NCBI GenBank assembly: GCA_031398975.1
Contig: JANNOI010000021.1
Coordinates: 62,001 to 126,000 of the forward strand
DNA length: 64,000 nucleotides
Source: JAKFWI01 sp031398975
GTDB taxonomy: Bacteria > Pseudomonadota > Alphaproteobacteria > Caulobacterales > Aquidulcibacteraceae
Direction of reading: 5' to 3'
Shown: piece by piece, positions 8,737 to 18,236 of the stretch
How the letters are laid out: each line of letters starts with the position of its first letter
Numbering within the stretch: the stretch's first letter is position 1
Made by a program: the position numbers and the translations under genes
Notes under the pieces: model-generated
The model's input: only the letters and a program-made list of their open reading frames with translations
Told to the model about the DNA's origin: nothing
Database searches by the model: none

Positions 8737-10452
8737 ATGGCCCGCTTCCTCATCACCTCCGCCCTGCCGTACATCAACGGCGTCAAGCACCTCGGCAACC
8801 TCGCCGGCTCCCAGCTTCCGGCGGACGTGCACGCCCGCTTCCGCCGCATGCAGGGCCATGACGTGCTGTTCCTGTGCGCCACCGACGAACACGGCACTCC
8901 GGCCGAGCTCGCCGCCGCCGAAGCCGGCCAGCCTGTCAGCGTCTATTGCGCCGAGCAGCACGAGATCCAGAAAAAGACGGGCGAGGGTTTTTCGCTCTCC
9001 TTCGATTGGTTCGGGCGCAGCTCGAACCCCGCCAATCACCGTCTCACCCAGCATTTCTGCGAACGCCTGGAGGCGGCGGGCCTGATCGAGGAGCGGATCA
9101 CCCAGCAGATCTACTCCCCCGAAGACGGCCGCTTCCTGCCCGATCGCTATGTCGAGGGGGAGTGCCCGGTGTGCGGCTTCGAGCGCGCGCGCGGGGACCA
9201 GTGCGACAATTGCGGGACGCTGCTCGATCCCGTGCGCCTGATCCGCCCGCGGTCGAAAATCTCGGGCTCGACCGCCCTTGAAGTGCGCGAGACCGCCCAC
9301 CTATTCCTGCTGCAGGCCAAGATGCAGGACACGATCCGCGCCTGGGTGGACGAAGCCGCCGCCTGGCCCCACCTCGCCCGCTCGATCGCCTATAAATGGC
9401 TGGACGAGGGCCTGATCGACCGCGCCATCACCCGCGACCTCTCCTGGGGCGTGCAGGTGACGAAGGACGGCGCGCCGCGCCCGGGCTTCGAGGACAAGGT
9501 GTTCTATGTCTGGTTCGACGCGCCGATCGAATACATCGCCTGCGCGGCGGAATGGGCGGAAGCCACGGGGCAGGGCGAGGACGCCTGGCGGCGCTGGTGG
9601 CGCACCGATTCCGGGGCGGGGGAAGTGACCTACGTGCAATTCATGGGCAAGGACAATGTCGCCTTCCACACCGTGAGCTTTCCGGCGACCCTGATCGGCT
9701 CGGGCGAGCCCTGGAAGCTCGTGGACCGGCTGAAAGCCTTCAATTGGGTGACGTGGTACGGGGGCAAATTCTCCACCAGCGAGCGCCGCGGCATCTTCAT
9801 GGACCAGGCGCTCGAGCTGCTGCCGGGCGATTATTGGCGCTGGGCGCTGATGGCCAACGCACCCGAAAGCAGCGACGCGGCCTTTACGCTCGAGCAATTC
9901 CAGCAGGTGGTGAACGCCGATCTGGCCAACGTCTTCGGCAATTTCGTGAACCGCATCATGAAGTTCTGCCAGGCCCGTTTCGACGGGAAAACGCCCGCGG
10001 GCGGGGCGTTCGGGCCGGCGGAGGAAAAGCTTGCGGCCGAGATCGACGCGCGCCTGGCGCGGCTGACCGCCCTGCACGAGGAGATGGAGTTCCGCAAGGC
10101 CGCGGCTGAGACGCGCGCCCTGTGGGCGGCAGGCAACGAATACCTGCAAACCGCCGCCCCCTGGACCGCCATCAAGACCGATCCCGAAGCCGCCGCGCTC
10201 GGCGTGCGCATCGGGCTCAATTTGTGCGCGCTCTATGCCGAGATCGCCGCGCCCTTCCTGCCGGACGCGGCGCGGCGCATCCGCACGGGCCTGCAGCTCT
10301 CGGGCGAGCCCGTCTGGCCCACAGGGCCGGCGGCGGCCCTGCTTGACCGGCTGCCGGTGGGCGGGGCGATCGCCGCGCCGGACGTGCTGTTCAAGAAGAT
10401 TGAGGACACCGACGTCGCGGCCTGGGCGGAGCGGTTCGGCGCCGGCGCCTGA
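8737..10452 (+). CDS. metG: Methionyl-tRNA synthetase
   Basis: This 571-residue class I synthetase attaches methionine to initiator and elongator tRNA-Met in the cytoplasm. The HIGH-type signature is in [12 protein letters not shown] at the N-terminus, followed by [17 protein letters not shown] zinc knuckle CPVC...CDNC falls near residues 145-165. The KMSKS loop appears as the variant KFSTSERRG. The catalytic WFDAPIEY and the C-terminal anticodon-binding helical domain are present. There is no appended EMAP or tRNA-binding domain, so it is the shorter single-zinc form. The start ATG 8737 begins directly at the family N-terminus [12 protein letters not shown]. The gene stands alone between the muramidase gene and a secreted-protein gene. 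Confidence 0.96.
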   Translation: MARFLITSALPYINGVKHLGNLAGSQLPADVHARFRRMQGHDVLFLCATDEHGTPAELAAAEAGQPVSVYCAEQHEIQKKTGEGFSLSFDWFGRSSNPANHRLTQHFCERLEAAGLIEERITQQIYSPEDGRFLPDRYVEGECPVCGFERARGDQCDNCGTLLDPVRLIRPRSKISGSTALEVRETAHLFLLQAKMQDTIRAWVDEAAAWPHLARSIAYKWLDEGLIDRAITRDLSWGVQVTKDGAPRPGFEDKVFYVWFDAPIEYIACAAEWAEATGQGEDAWRRWWRTDSGAGEVTYVQFMGKDNVAFHTVSFPATLIGSGEPWKLVDRLKAFNWVTWYGGKFSTSERRGIFMDQALELLPGDYWRWALMANAPESSDAAFTLEQFQQVVNADLANVFGNFVNRIMKFCQARFDGKTPAGGAFGPAEEKLAAEIDARLARLTALHEEMEFRKAAAETRALWAAGNEYLQTAAPWTAIKTDPEAAALGVRIGLNLCALYAEIAAPFLPDAARRIRTGLQLSGEPVWPTGPAAALLDRLPVGGAIAAPDVLFKKIEDTDVAAWAERFGAGA

Positions 10453-10526
10453 TGGGAAAGCGGTGCGCGTGGCCCGCAATTTGCTCTGCGGCCGTGCTAG
10501 AGAACGCAAAAGCTTTGAGGGTGGAG

Positions 10527-11336
10527 ATGCGCGCCGGAACGGGGTTGAGGGCCGCCTTGGGCGGGATGTTTATGGCGGGGGTGTTGGCGTACGCGGCCCC
10601 CGCGCGCGCGGCGGAACTCGCGGTCGGGGCGGCGGCGGGGCAGGAAGATCCCGGCGCGGTCGTCGTCGAGGGCAAGCGCGGCGCGGCCCGCACGGGCGTT
10701 CCCAGCGGGCCGATGAACGTCGTGCTGGGCGGGTGGTTTTGCCTCGATTCCGCCGGCGGCTTGCCGGACCCGGCCGACCCGATTGGGCGGCTCCTCGTGC
10801 TATGGCCGTGCGAAGGCGCGGACCGCCAGGCCGTGAGCCTGGACAAAGGCGTGCTTTATGTGGGGCGCGCGCGCGCCGCGCAGGTCGTGCTGGACCCGAA
10901 GCCGAACTGGCAGGGCTGCCATGACCGCACCAACCGATCCGGCAAGCGCTTCTACACTATCGGCACCTGCGCCGGCGCGGCGGAGGCGTTCGAGGGCGAT
11001 GTCCGCGATCCCGCCGCGGCCGTGATCCGAGCGCACCTGCCCGGGGCGCAAGATTACCCCTCGCGCGGACGCCTGCTCACGGTGCGCCAGATCAGCGCCT
11101 CCCTGCCGGAGCAGGCGATCTGGGAATTCGACGCCGGGCGCAACATGCTGCGCGTGGCGGGGACCAGCCTTTGCCTGACGCCCCCGTTCGATGACCGCAC
11201 CGCCGGCGCGCCCTTGACGCTCGACGATTGCGACCAGCCGATGATGGCTCCGAGCGGCCAGGCGGCGGCGAGCGATGGGCGCGCACGCGTGTCGCTGCGC
11301 CGCGATCTGAACTGGGTGCGCCCGCGCAACCGTTAG
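10527..11336 (+). CDS. Putative secreted protein of unknown function
   Basis: I do not recognise this 269-residue protein. The frame is open from 10452, overlapping the metG stop, but ATG 10527 gives a clean signal peptide: basic MRAGTGLR, a hydrophobic stretch, then a likely Ala-x-Ala cleavage at ARA near residue 28. GAGGGTGG precedes that start. The mature part has several Cys residues (for instance FCLDS, WPCEGADRQ, GCHDR, GTCAG, LCLTPPF, LDDCDQP) that could form disulfides in the periplasm. The repeated short Trp/Cys/Gln segments (WEFD..RNMLRVAGTSLCL) have the flavour of a ricin-type lectin fold; that is a guess. The gene converges with a membrane-protein gene and their stops overlap by four bases. 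Confidence 0.7.
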   Translation: MRAGTGLRAALGGMFMAGVLAYAAPARAAELAVGAAAGQEDPGAVVVEGKRGAARTGVPSGPMNVVLGGWFCLDSAGGLPDPADPIGRLLVLWPCEGADRQAVSLDKGVLYVGRARAAQVVLDPKPNWQGCHDRTNRSGKRFYTIGTCAGAAEAFEGDVRDPAAAVIRAHLPGAQDYPSRGRLLTVRQISASLPEQAIWEFDAGRNMLRVAGTSLCLTPPFDDRTAGAPLTLDDCDQPMMAPSGQAAASDGRARVSLRRDLNWVRPRNR

Positions 11337-11848
11337 GTCTTGGCGGCGCCGGCGCGGCGGAAGAACCAGGCGGCCGCCAGCCAAAGCAACACGAAGGCGG
11401 CGGTGGGCGCCAGCACGCCGGCGTCGACCGTCGCCCCGAACACGCCGACGCCGGCCTGAGCGAGCGCAGCGGCCGCCATGGCCCAGACCATTCCCGCAGG
11501 CTGAAGCCGTGCGATCGCCGCGCCCGCGGCGGCGATCGCCAGGACGCCCGCGTACAGGCGGTTGGCCGGATGGTCCTCGCTGCCGATGAACCCGACCGCG
11601 AGATTGGCCCAGATCAAGGCTGCGGCCGTCCCCAAGGCGAGCGCGGCGGCGGCGCGGTAATTCCCATCGCGAGGCAGCCGGGCGGCGGCCTCATAGGCGA
11701 GGCCCACCCCGGCGAGGAGCGCGCCCGCGACCAGGAAGTCGAACGGCGTCCAGCGCACCGAATCGCCCACCTGCATCGCGATCAGGGGAACCAGAAGAAC
11801 AAGCAGGGCGGCCCCCGCCCAAGCCATCATCCGTAGCTTCGCCGTCAT
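11333..11848 (-). CDS. Small integral membrane protein, unknown function
   Basis: The 171-residue product is almost entirely hydrophobic. About five segments could cross the inner membrane: residues 8-27, 39-58, 67-87, 98-115 and 123-160, the last long enough for two. It ends in a basic FFRRAGAAKT tail facing the cytoplasm. I see no enzyme motif and cannot name a family with confidence. The start ATG 11848 opens a standard membrane-protein N-terminus (MTAKLRMM). It lies downstream of, and on the same strand as, the rRNA methyltransferase gene, with a 32-base gap, so co-transcription is possible. Confidence 0.7.
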   Translation of the reverse strand: MTAKLRMMAWAGAALLVLLVPLIAMQVGDSVRWTPFDFLVAGALLAGVGLAYEAAARLPRDGNYRAAAALALGTAAALIWANLAVGFIGSEDHPANRLYAGVLAIAAAGAAIARLQPAGMVWAMAAAALAQAGVGVFGATVDAGVLAPTAAFVLLWLAAAWFFRRAGAAKT

Positions 11849-11880
11849 AGACCACCGCGCGTTTCACATCTGGCGCTAGT

Positions 11881-12654
11881 CTAGCGCGCGCGCGACAATT
11901 CATAAAGCGCCACCGCCGCCGCGACCGAGACGTTCAGGCTGTCCATGCCCGCAGCGATCGGGATGCGCGCACGCTTGGCGCAGGTGGCGGCCACCAGTTC
12001 GCGCAAGCCCTTGCCCTCCGCGCCCAGGACGATGGCCACATCGCGCGCCCCCGCCACCGCCTCCGCCAGCGCCTCGGGCGCCTCGCTTTCCAGCCCCAGC
12101 GTCAGGAAGCCGAAATCCGCGAGCTCCGCGACCGCGCGCGCGATATTGACCACGCGCACATGGGGCACGCTTTCCACCGCCCCCGCCGCGGCCTTGGCGA
12201 GCGCGCCGGTGAGCGGCGGGGATTTGCGGTCCTGCAGCACGATCGCGCGCGCGCCGAACGCGGCGGCCGAGCGGAACAGCGCGCCCACATTCTGCGGATC
12301 GGTGACCTGGTCGAGCACCAGCACGGGGCGCCCGTCGGGCGGCGCGCAGGCCTCCTCGAGCGCGTGCGGTTCGAGCGGGCCGGCCAGCACCGCGAGCCCC
12401 TGGTGCACCGCCCCGGGCGGGAGCAGCCGGTCGATCGCCGCCGGCGCCAGCACCTCCACGCCGGCGAGCCCCTCGGGCAGGCGCGCGGCCGCGTTGCGGG
12501 TGGCGATGACGCGGGAGGGGGCGCGGCGGGGATTGGCGAGCGCGGCGAGCGCCGCGTGCACGCCCCAGATCCAGCCGCCCTCGGCGACGCCCGCCCCCGG
12601 TCCGGATGGGGGCCTCCCGGATTGGCGGGCCTTGAGCGGGGGAAAAGACCTCAC
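11881..12654 (-). CDS. rlmB: TrmH/SpoU-family rRNA 2'-O-methyltransferase (RlmB type)
   Basis: The product is a SPOUT-fold methyltransferase that uses SAM to 2'-O-methylate a ribose, most likely G2251 of 23S rRNA by analogy with RlmB. The N-terminal part with WIWGVHAALAAL is the RNA-binding L30e-like region. The C-terminal domain carries all three SpoU motifs: DQVTDPQNVGALFRSA (motif 1), VLGAEGKGL (motif 2) and MDSLNVSVAAAVALYEL (motif 3 with the knot). The open frame continues upstream across the antisense of tRNA-Tyr, which cannot be right. GTG 12654 gives 257 residues, a normal length for the family. The start is uncertain because its ribosome-binding site is weak. Confidence 0.88.
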   Translation of the reverse strand: MRSFPPLKARQSGRPPSGPGAGVAEGGWIWGVHAALAALANPRRAPSRVIATRNAAARLPEGLAGVEVLAPAAIDRLLPPGAVHQGLAVLAGPLEPHALEEACAPPDGRPVLVLDQVTDPQNVGALFRSAAAFGARAIVLQDRKSPPLTGALAKAAAGAVESVPHVRVVNIARAVAELADFGFLTLGLESEAPEALAEAVAGARDVAIVLGAEGKGLRELVAATCAKRARIPIAAGMDSLNVSVAAAVALYELSRAR

Positions 12655-12776
12655 TATAACCGGCGCTCCCTCGCGCCCGGCCGCTTCGTCGGTGGGCTGC
12701 GATCGCGTTCTAGGCCATGCGCGGCGCGCAGGCGAGGGTGCGCGGGCCCGGCCGCACGCGCGGCTTGCGTCCGCGG

Positions 12777-12862
12777 GGAGGGGTGGCCGAGTGGTTAATG
12801 GCAGCAGACTGTAAATCTGCCCGCGAGAGCGTACGCTGGTTCGAATCCAGCCCCCTCCACCA
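12777..12862 (+). tRNA. tRNA-Tyr (anticodon GTA)
   Basis: This is a class II tRNA of 86 bases with encoded CCA. The acceptor GGAGGGG pairs with CCCCTCC, followed by discriminator A and CCA. The anticodon arm GCAGA-CTGTAAA-TCTGC gives GTA (Tyr). A long variable arm (around CCGCGAGAGCGTACG) follows, as expected for tRNA-Tyr. The T arm CTGGTTCGAATCCAG is intact. Confidence 0.97.
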
Positions 12863-13135
12863 CGCGGCGCGCGCCCGCCCGGTGGGCCAGAGCCGGCCAG
12901 GAAGGCCCACACGGAGGGCGAGGCGGGCCCCGGGCATGAACCCCGGTTATGCGCACAAGTCTTAAACAGCCCTCGTCAATCCTTAAGCTCTGGGCGATCT
13001 TTTTAACCTGCGGCGGCCGATGAAGCCCCCCGGCGCGTCTATCGCGCGGGCGCAAGCGGGCTTTGAGGGTCGCCGGGAGGGCGCGGGGGCGCCGCGTTTG
13101 AGCCGGGCCGTTTGGTCTGTGCACAGGGGATGCAG

Positions 13136-15427
13136 ATGTCTAAATCGGGCCGCGGGATGCGTATGATGTTGGCCATGGCGGCGGGGCTCGGCGCTCCCGC
13201 TCTGGCCACGACGGGCGCGAGCGGCCAAGAGGCGGCGGCGGAAAAGCCCGACGCCGGCTACGAGGAAATCATCGTCACCGCCCAACGCCGGGCCGAGCGT
13301 CTGCAGGACCTGCCGCTCTCCGTCACCGTCTTTTCGGGCGATACGCTGGAGAAGCTGTCCACCGAGCGCGCGGGCGACGCGCTCGCCTTCGTGCCGAACG
13401 TGGGGCTGACGTCGGGGCCGAGCGGCGGGGACGACGCCAACATCTTCATCCGCGGCGTGGGCCAGGTCGACAATTCCGTCGCGGTCGATCCCGGCGTCGC
13501 GATGTACGTCGACGATGTCTATATCGGGCGCTTGCAGGCCGCCTCCGTCGATCTGCTCGACATTGAACGGTTGGAAGTGTTGCGCGGGCCGCAGGGCACT
13601 TTGTTTGGCCGCAACGCCATCGGCGGCGCCGTCAATGTCATCACCTCCGATCCCGGCGACGAGGTGGAAACCACGCTGCGCGTGACGGCGGGCTCTCGCG
13701 ATCGTCTCGACGCGCGCGGAACCGTGTCAGGGCCGCTGACCGACGCGCTTTCGGTGTCCATGGCGGTGTCCTCCCGCAACCAGAAGGGTTGGGGCGAAAA
13801 CGTCTATACCGGCGCAACCTATGGCGACGTCCAAGACATTGGCGGGCGCGTCAAATTCGTGTTCGAGCCGAACCCCGATTTCACCGCGCGCCTGGCCCTG
13901 GATTACACCAAGGGTATGGGCTCGCCCGCCTCGCAGGTGCTGCTCGGCACACAAGGGACCACATCCTCTCTCCGCATCGCCTTCCCCACCGGCGCGAGCA
14001 GCGAAGTCACCGATGATCCGGAGGCGAACTATTCGTCTGCCCCGCCGATCAACGACACCGAGAATATGGGCGCCTCCTTCACCGCGGAATGGAAGCTGAA
14101 CCCGAACGTCGCGATCAAATCCATCACCGCCGCGCGCGCCTATGACGAGACGACCTACAATGATTATGACGGCACGTCGTACGCGATCTACGACAATTTC
14201 TTCGATGTCGACCAGGAGCAATACAGCCAGGAGCTCCAATTCTTCGGGACCGCGTTCAGCAACCGCCTCGACTGGCTGGGCGGCTTGTACGGCTATCAGG
14301 AGAACATCGTCTCCGACACCCAGCTCTGCCTGGGCAGCCTCGGCCCGCAATTCAGCACCAATTGCATCCGGTCCGACAATTATTTGGGCCTCGACATCCA
14401 ATCCATCGCCGCCTTCGGCCACGCCACGTTCGCGGTGACGGACCGGTTGAAACTGATCGCGGGCCTGCGTTGGACGCTGGAGGAAAAGACCCAGACATTC
14501 GCCTCCCGGTTCGTGAACAATCTTGGCCAGACCTATTGCCTGTTCATCACGCTGGGCCAATGCCCGCCCAATCTTGGCGGGGCCAACAACCCGCTCAACC
14601 TCACCGTCGGCGAGGGATACACCACGCTCGCTTACACCGAGGTCAATGACGATTACGAGGCCACCACGCCGAAGGTCGGGCTGGAATACCGCGTGGGCCC
14701 CAGCCTGCTCGTGTACGGCACCTATTCCGAAGGCTTCAAGAGCGGGGGCTTCTCCGGCCGCGCCACCTCGGCGGACATCACCTCCTACCGCCCCGAAACT
14801 TTGCAGACGTTCGAGATCGGCTGGAAGTCTGACTGGTTCGACCGCCGCGCTCGCTTCAACGGGGCCGTGTTCACCAGCGAGTATCAGGACATCCAATTCC
14901 TGGTGCTGAACGACAACAACCAATACGACACGCTGAATGTCGGGGACGCCGAAATCAGCGGGGCCGAACTCGAATTCTCGGTCCGCCCGGTCGCCGCGCT
15001 CAGCCTTTATGTCAATGCGGGCTACCTCGATGCGGGGTACACGTCCATTTCGTACGACGACGCGGTCTATAATCTGAATGTGGACGTCGACAATGAATTG
15101 CCGCTGAGCCCGGAATGGACGTTCTCGGCCGGGGCCGGCTATGTCTGGTCGATCGCGGCGGGCGAGCTTGAAGTGCGCGCCGATTATGCGTGGCGCGACG
15201 ACGTCTTCTTCCAGGTTGAGAACGAGCCGCTGGAAAGGCAGGAGGCGTACGGTCTGCTCAATGCGCGCGCCACCTACACGACCGCCCGCGATCTCGCGAT
15301 CTCGGTGTTCGGCGTCAATGTGACGGACGAGAAATACCTCACCAACGCCACCCAGGGCAGCAATGTCGCGTTCGGCGGTTATGGCGCGCCGGCGGAATAT
15401 GGCGTAGAGCTCGCGGTGAAGTTTTAA
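13136..15427 (+). CDS. TonB-dependent outer-membrane receptor
   Basis: This 763-residue protein is an outer-membrane beta-barrel that imports a ligand using TonB energy. It starts with a signal peptide (MSKSGRGMRMMLAMAAG...). A TonB-box-like EEIIVTAQRR follows, then the plug domain (LSVTVFSGDTLEKL, IFIRGVGQVDNS, LRGPQGTLFGRNAIGG) and a barrel ending in the aromatic-terminated sequence GVELAVKF. ATG 13136 is preferred over upstream ATG 13130 because AGGGG then sits about 6 bases away. The subfamily looks like the generic Caulobacter/sphingomonad receptors rather than a defined siderophore receptor; CLGSLGPQF...NC and QTYCLF...QCPP hold Cys pairs in loops. The ligand is unknown, and there is no neighbouring enzyme to hint at it. 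Confidence 0.92.
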   Translation: MSKSGRGMRMMLAMAAGLGAPALATTGASGQEAAAEKPDAGYEEIIVTAQRRAERLQDLPLSVTVFSGDTLEKLSTERAGDALAFVPNVGLTSGPSGGDDANIFIRGVGQVDNSVAVDPGVAMYVDDVYIGRLQAASVDLLDIERLEVLRGPQGTLFGRNAIGGAVNVITSDPGDEVETTLRVTAGSRDRLDARGTVSGPLTDALSVSMAVSSRNQKGWGENVYTGATYGDVQDIGGRVKFVFEPNPDFTARLALDYTKGMGSPASQVLLGTQGTTSSLRIAFPTGASSEVTDDPEANYSSAPPINDTENMGASFTAEWKLNPNVAIKSITAARAYDETTYNDYDGTSYAIYDNFFDVDQEQYSQELQFFGTAFSNRLDWLGGLYGYQENIVSDTQLCLGSLGPQFSTNCIRSDNYLGLDIQSIAAFGHATFAVTDRLKLIAGLRWTLEEKTQTFASRFVNNLGQTYCLFITLGQCPPNLGGANNPLNLTVGEGYTTLAYTEVNDDYEATTPKVGLEYRVGPSLLVYGTYSEGFKSGGFSGRATSADITSYRPETLQTFEIGWKSDWFDRRARFNGAVFTSEYQDIQFLVLNDNNQYDTLNVGDAEISGAELEFSVRPVAALSLYVNAGYLDAGYTSISYDDAVYNLNVDVDNELPLSPEWTFSAGAGYVWSIAAGELEVRADYAWRDDVFFQVENEPLERQEAYGLLNARATYTTARDLAISVFGVNVTDEKYLTNATQGSNVAFGGYGAPAEYGVELAVKF

Positions 15428-15566
15428 GTCTAGGCTGCGTCCTCCGGGCTTCAAGTCTGGCTTGGTTGGTCTGGCCTAGTGTGTCTGGCCGCGGGCGTTT
15501 GGGCCGGGCGTTTCGTGTTGGCCCGTGGTGTGCGTTCGGGGCGGAAAGCGGGATCGGGGAGTGGAG

Positions 15567-16154
15567 ATGGGCAAGGCGCAGGCGCGCACCAGCCCCGCGC
15601 GCCATCACGGCGCTCTGGTCGTCCTGCACTGGGCGATGGCGGCGCTGATCATCGGCAATTATGTCGGCGGGCGCTTCATCCTGCAGGAGGAGCCCAACGC
15701 GGCCTCCGCCGCGCCTGCGCTCGCCGCGCACATCCTGGCCGGCTTGAGCATCGCGGCTCTGCTGCTCCCGCGCTTCATCCTGCGCTTCTTCGTGCGCAAG
15801 CCCGAGCCGGTGGGGTCGGGGCCGTTGAAGATCGCGGCCAGCGCGACGCATTGGGGGTTCTATTTGATCCTGTTCGCGGTGGTCATGTCGGGCGTCGGGC
15901 TGGCCGCGCTGTCGGGGGCTCTGCCGGCCCTGTTCGAGGGCGCTCCCCTGCCGGCGACGTTCAAGGACTACCCGCCGCAAAAGGGCCACGCGCTGTTCGC
16001 CAACGTGCTGCTGGGGCTAGTCGTCCTGCATACGGGCGCGGCGCTCTACCACCACTTCATCCGCCGCGACGGGCTTTTGTCCCGGATGGGATTTGGCCCC
16101 CGCGAGCGCGCGGCGAGCGCAACGCCTGGCGCCGAACCCGGCGCCTCCGTTTGA
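15567..16154 (+). CDS. Cytochrome b561-family membrane haem protein
   Basis: This 195-residue inner-membrane protein fits the bacterial cytochrome b561 family, which passes electrons from quinol through two haem b groups. Four membrane helices are visible. Candidate haem-ligand His residues are in the first helix (HHGALVVLHWAMAAL), in AAHILAGLSI, in ATHWGFYLIL and in LVVLHTGAALYHHFI. The protein ends with the family-typical FIRRDGLLSRMGFG. ATG 15567 has GGGGAGTGGAG just upstream. No YceI-like partner is adjacent. It lies alone between the receptor gene and tRNA-Gly. Confidence 0.88.
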   Translation: MGKAQARTSPARHHGALVVLHWAMAALIIGNYVGGRFILQEEPNAASAAPALAAHILAGLSIAALLLPRFILRFFVRKPEPVGSGPLKIAASATHWGFYLILFAVVMSGVGLAALSGALPALFEGAPLPATFKDYPPQKGHALFANVLLGLVVLHTGAALYHHFIRRDGLLSRMGFGPRERAASATPGAEPGASV

Positions 16155-16219
16155 GCCTGGCCGGGCGGCGTCCGCAGGCCCTGGCGCGGCCCCCCGCTTT
16201 TGCGCCATAAGGGGGCTGC

Positions 16220-16290
16220 GCGGGTATAGCTCAATGGTAGAGCTCTAGTCTTCCAAACTAGTGACGAGGGTTCGATTCCCTCTACCCGCT
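16220..16290 (+). tRNA. tRNA-Gly (anticodon TCC)
   Basis: The acceptor GCGGGTA pairs with TACCCGC, with discriminator T. CCA is not encoded: CCG follows. The anticodon arm CTAGT-CTTCCAA-ACTAG gives TCC, which reads GGA/GGG. The D arm GCTC...GAGC and T arm GAGGGTTCGATTCCCTC are intact. A GC-rich inverted repeat (16184-16194 with 16211-16221) sits immediately upstream. Confidence 0.96.
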
Positions 16291-16318
16291 CCGACCACAC
16301 CCTCGCGGGCGCGGGGCT

Positions 16319-18220
16319 TCAGGCCTCCGGCGCGCGGGCCGGGGCGGCGGTGGGGGCTGGCGCGCTCGCGCGGGTTTCGGCGTCGAGGCTCTCTGTGTCC
16401 CAGGCGGTGTCGGCGCCGGGCGCGCTCGGCACGGCGATGTCGCGCCGCATCACTTCGTTCACCAGCGCCGAGCGGATCCGCGTTTCGGCCCGGAAGGTAG
16501 CGTCGTCGCCGAAGAATTCCGCCATCTCCCGGAACAGCCGCAGATCGTGGCGGCGGAACAGCCGCCCGGCCCGCTCGGCCTGGTGGGCGCGAAAGCCAAG
16601 CTGCTTCAGCGCCTCCACCCCCATCCGCACCCCGCCCTCGAACGTCTCGCGCTCGATCACGTCCACATCCAGGCGCAGGAGCTCAAAAGCATGGCGGCGG
16701 TCGTACGCGCGCGCCAGGATCCGCAGATGCGGGAAGTGCTCGCGCGCGCGCTCTGCGATCTCGATCGCCTTGGCCTGGTCGTCCACCGCGATGACGAGGA
16801 TCTGGGCCTCGCCTGCGCCGGCCGCGCGCATCAGCTCTACCCGCGAGGCGTCGCCGTAATTCACCCGATTGCCGAAGCTGCGCAGGAGGTCGATCTGGGC
16901 CGCGCTGTGCTCGAGCACGCTGGTGCGGAAGCCCGAAACCGTCAGCAGCCGCCCCACGATCTGCCCGAACCGCCCGAAGCCGGCGATCAGGGCGTGGGGC
17001 CGGTCGGTCTCGATCTCCTCCTCCCGGCTCTCGGGCGGCGCGGCCGCCGCGCCCGCAAAGCGCCGGCCCAAGAGGAACATGAGGGGCGTCGCCGCCATCG
17101 AGAGGGCCACCACCGCGATCAGGAGATCGGCGCTCGCCCGGTCGGTGACGCCTAGGCCCGCAGCCATGCCCAAGAGCACGAAGGCGAACTCCCCGCCCTG
17201 GGACACGGCGAGCCCCGCCAGTATCGCGTCCGGCGGTTTCAGCCCGAACGCCCGGCCAAGTCCCACCATGATCGCGGTCTTCACCGCCAAGAGCCCCGCC
17301 ACCGCCCCCGCCACCAGGACCGGCTCGCGCGCCAGCAGCGCGAAGTCCACGCTCGCGCCCACGGTGATGAAAAAGAGCCCCAGCAGCAGCCCGCGGAACG
17401 GCTCGATGTCGCTTTCCAGCTCGTGGCGGAATTCGCTGTCGGCCAGCACCACCCCGGCCACGAACGCCCCCAGCGCGGGAGAAAGCCCCACCGTCTGCAT
17501 CAGCACCGCCACGCCCACCACGATGGCGAGCGCAGCGGCCGTGAACATCTCGCGCAGGTCGGTCTCGGCGATCATCCGGAACAGCGGGCGCGTCAGCAGC
17601 CGGCCGGCCGCCACAACCAGCGCTACCGCCCCCACCGTCGCCAACGCCTGCGCCCAGGCGGGCAGATGGCCCAAGGCCCCGTGTTCGGCCTGCGCAGGGG
17701 CCGCCACCGCCAGCAGCGGCAGCAGCGCCAAGAGCGGGATCACCGCCACGTCCTGGAACAGGAGCACCGCGAACGCCGCGCGCCCGGGCTCGCTGGCGGC
17801 CAGGCCTCTTTCGCGCAGCGATTGCATGGCGATGGCGGTGGAGGAGATGGCGAGGATCACCCCGCACGCAAGCGCGGCGCGCCAGTCGAGGCCTGCGACC
17901 AGCCCGATCCCCGCGAGCGCCGCGCCGGTCAGCGCGAGCTGGGCCCCGCCCAGGCCCAGGATCGAGGCGCGCATCCGCCACAGCAATTCCGGGCGCATTT
18001 CGAGCCCGATCAGGAACAGCATGATCACCACGCCGAACTCGGCCACGTGCATGACCTCCTCCGGCTCGCCCAGGAGGCCCAGGGCGGAGGGTCCGATCAG
18101 CGCGCCCGCGATCACGTAGCCCGGCACCGAGCCCAGCCCCAGGCGCTTGGCGAGCGGCACCGTCAGCAGGGCGGCGGCGAGGTAGACGAAGGTCTGCAGC
18201 AGGGGTGAGGCGTGGTCCAT
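16319..18220 (-). CDS. Kef-type K+/H+ antiporter (CPA2 family) with TrkA-N domain
   Basis: The 633-residue protein is a monovalent cation:proton antiporter of the inner membrane. Residues 1-385 hold about 12 membrane helices (start HASPLLQTFVYLAAALLTVPLAKRLGLG; VIAGALIGPSALGLL). Residues 405-530 form a Rossmann-type RCK/TrkA-N domain (HALIAGFGRFGQIVGRLL, VNYGDASRVELMRAAGA). That domain binds nucleotide, and in the Kef family also glutathione adducts, to gate efflux. The C-terminus is an Ala/Pro-rich tail. It lies 16 bases after a flavin oxidoreductase gene on the same strand, the arrangement known for KefF-KefC or KefG-KefB. The likely job is K+ efflux that acidifies the cytoplasm under electrophile stress. 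KefB and KefC cannot be told apart from sequence alone. Confidence 0.9.
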   Translation of the reverse strand: MDHASPLLQTFVYLAAALLTVPLAKRLGLGSVPGYVIAGALIGPSALGLLGEPEEVMHVAEFGVVIMLFLIGLEMRPELLWRMRASILGLGGAQLALTGAALAGIGLVAGLDWRAALACGVILAISSTAIAMQSLRERGLAASEPGRAAFAVLLFQDVAVIPLLALLPLLAVAAPAQAEHGALGHLPAWAQALATVGAVALVVAAGRLLTRPLFRMIAETDLREMFTAAALAIVVGVAVLMQTVGLSPALGAFVAGVVLADSEFRHELESDIEPFRGLLLGLFFITVGASVDFALLAREPVLVAGAVAGLLAVKTAIMVGLGRAFGLKPPDAILAGLAVSQGGEFAFVLLGMAAGLGVTDRASADLLIAVVALSMAATPLMFLLGRRFAGAAAAPPESREEEIETDRPHALIAGFGRFGQIVGRLLTVSGFRTSVLEHSAAQIDLLRSFGNRVNYGDASRVELMRAAGAGEAQILVIAVDDQAKAIEIAERAREHFPHLRILARAYDRRHAFELLRLDVDVIERETFEGGVRMGVEALKQLGFRAHQAERAGRLFRRHDLRLFREMAEFFGDDATFRAETRIRSALVNEVMRRDIAVPSAPGADTAWDTESLDAETRASAPAPTAAPARAPEA

Positions 18221-18236
18221 CGGGGTCAGGCCGGGC

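Noticed and set aside
12863..13135. Riboswitch or regulatory RNA before the first TonB-dependent receptor
   Set aside because: The 270-base leader holds short GC-rich inverted repeats, but no conserved B12, FMN, TPP or SAM-type signature, and no consistent hairpin set that I would defend.
16184..16221. Inverted repeat before tRNA-Gly as a terminator
   Set aside because: The 11-bp stem has a G:T pair and no T-run, and it overlaps the first bases of tRNA-Gly, so it is more likely chance GC-rich pairing or part of tRNA processing.
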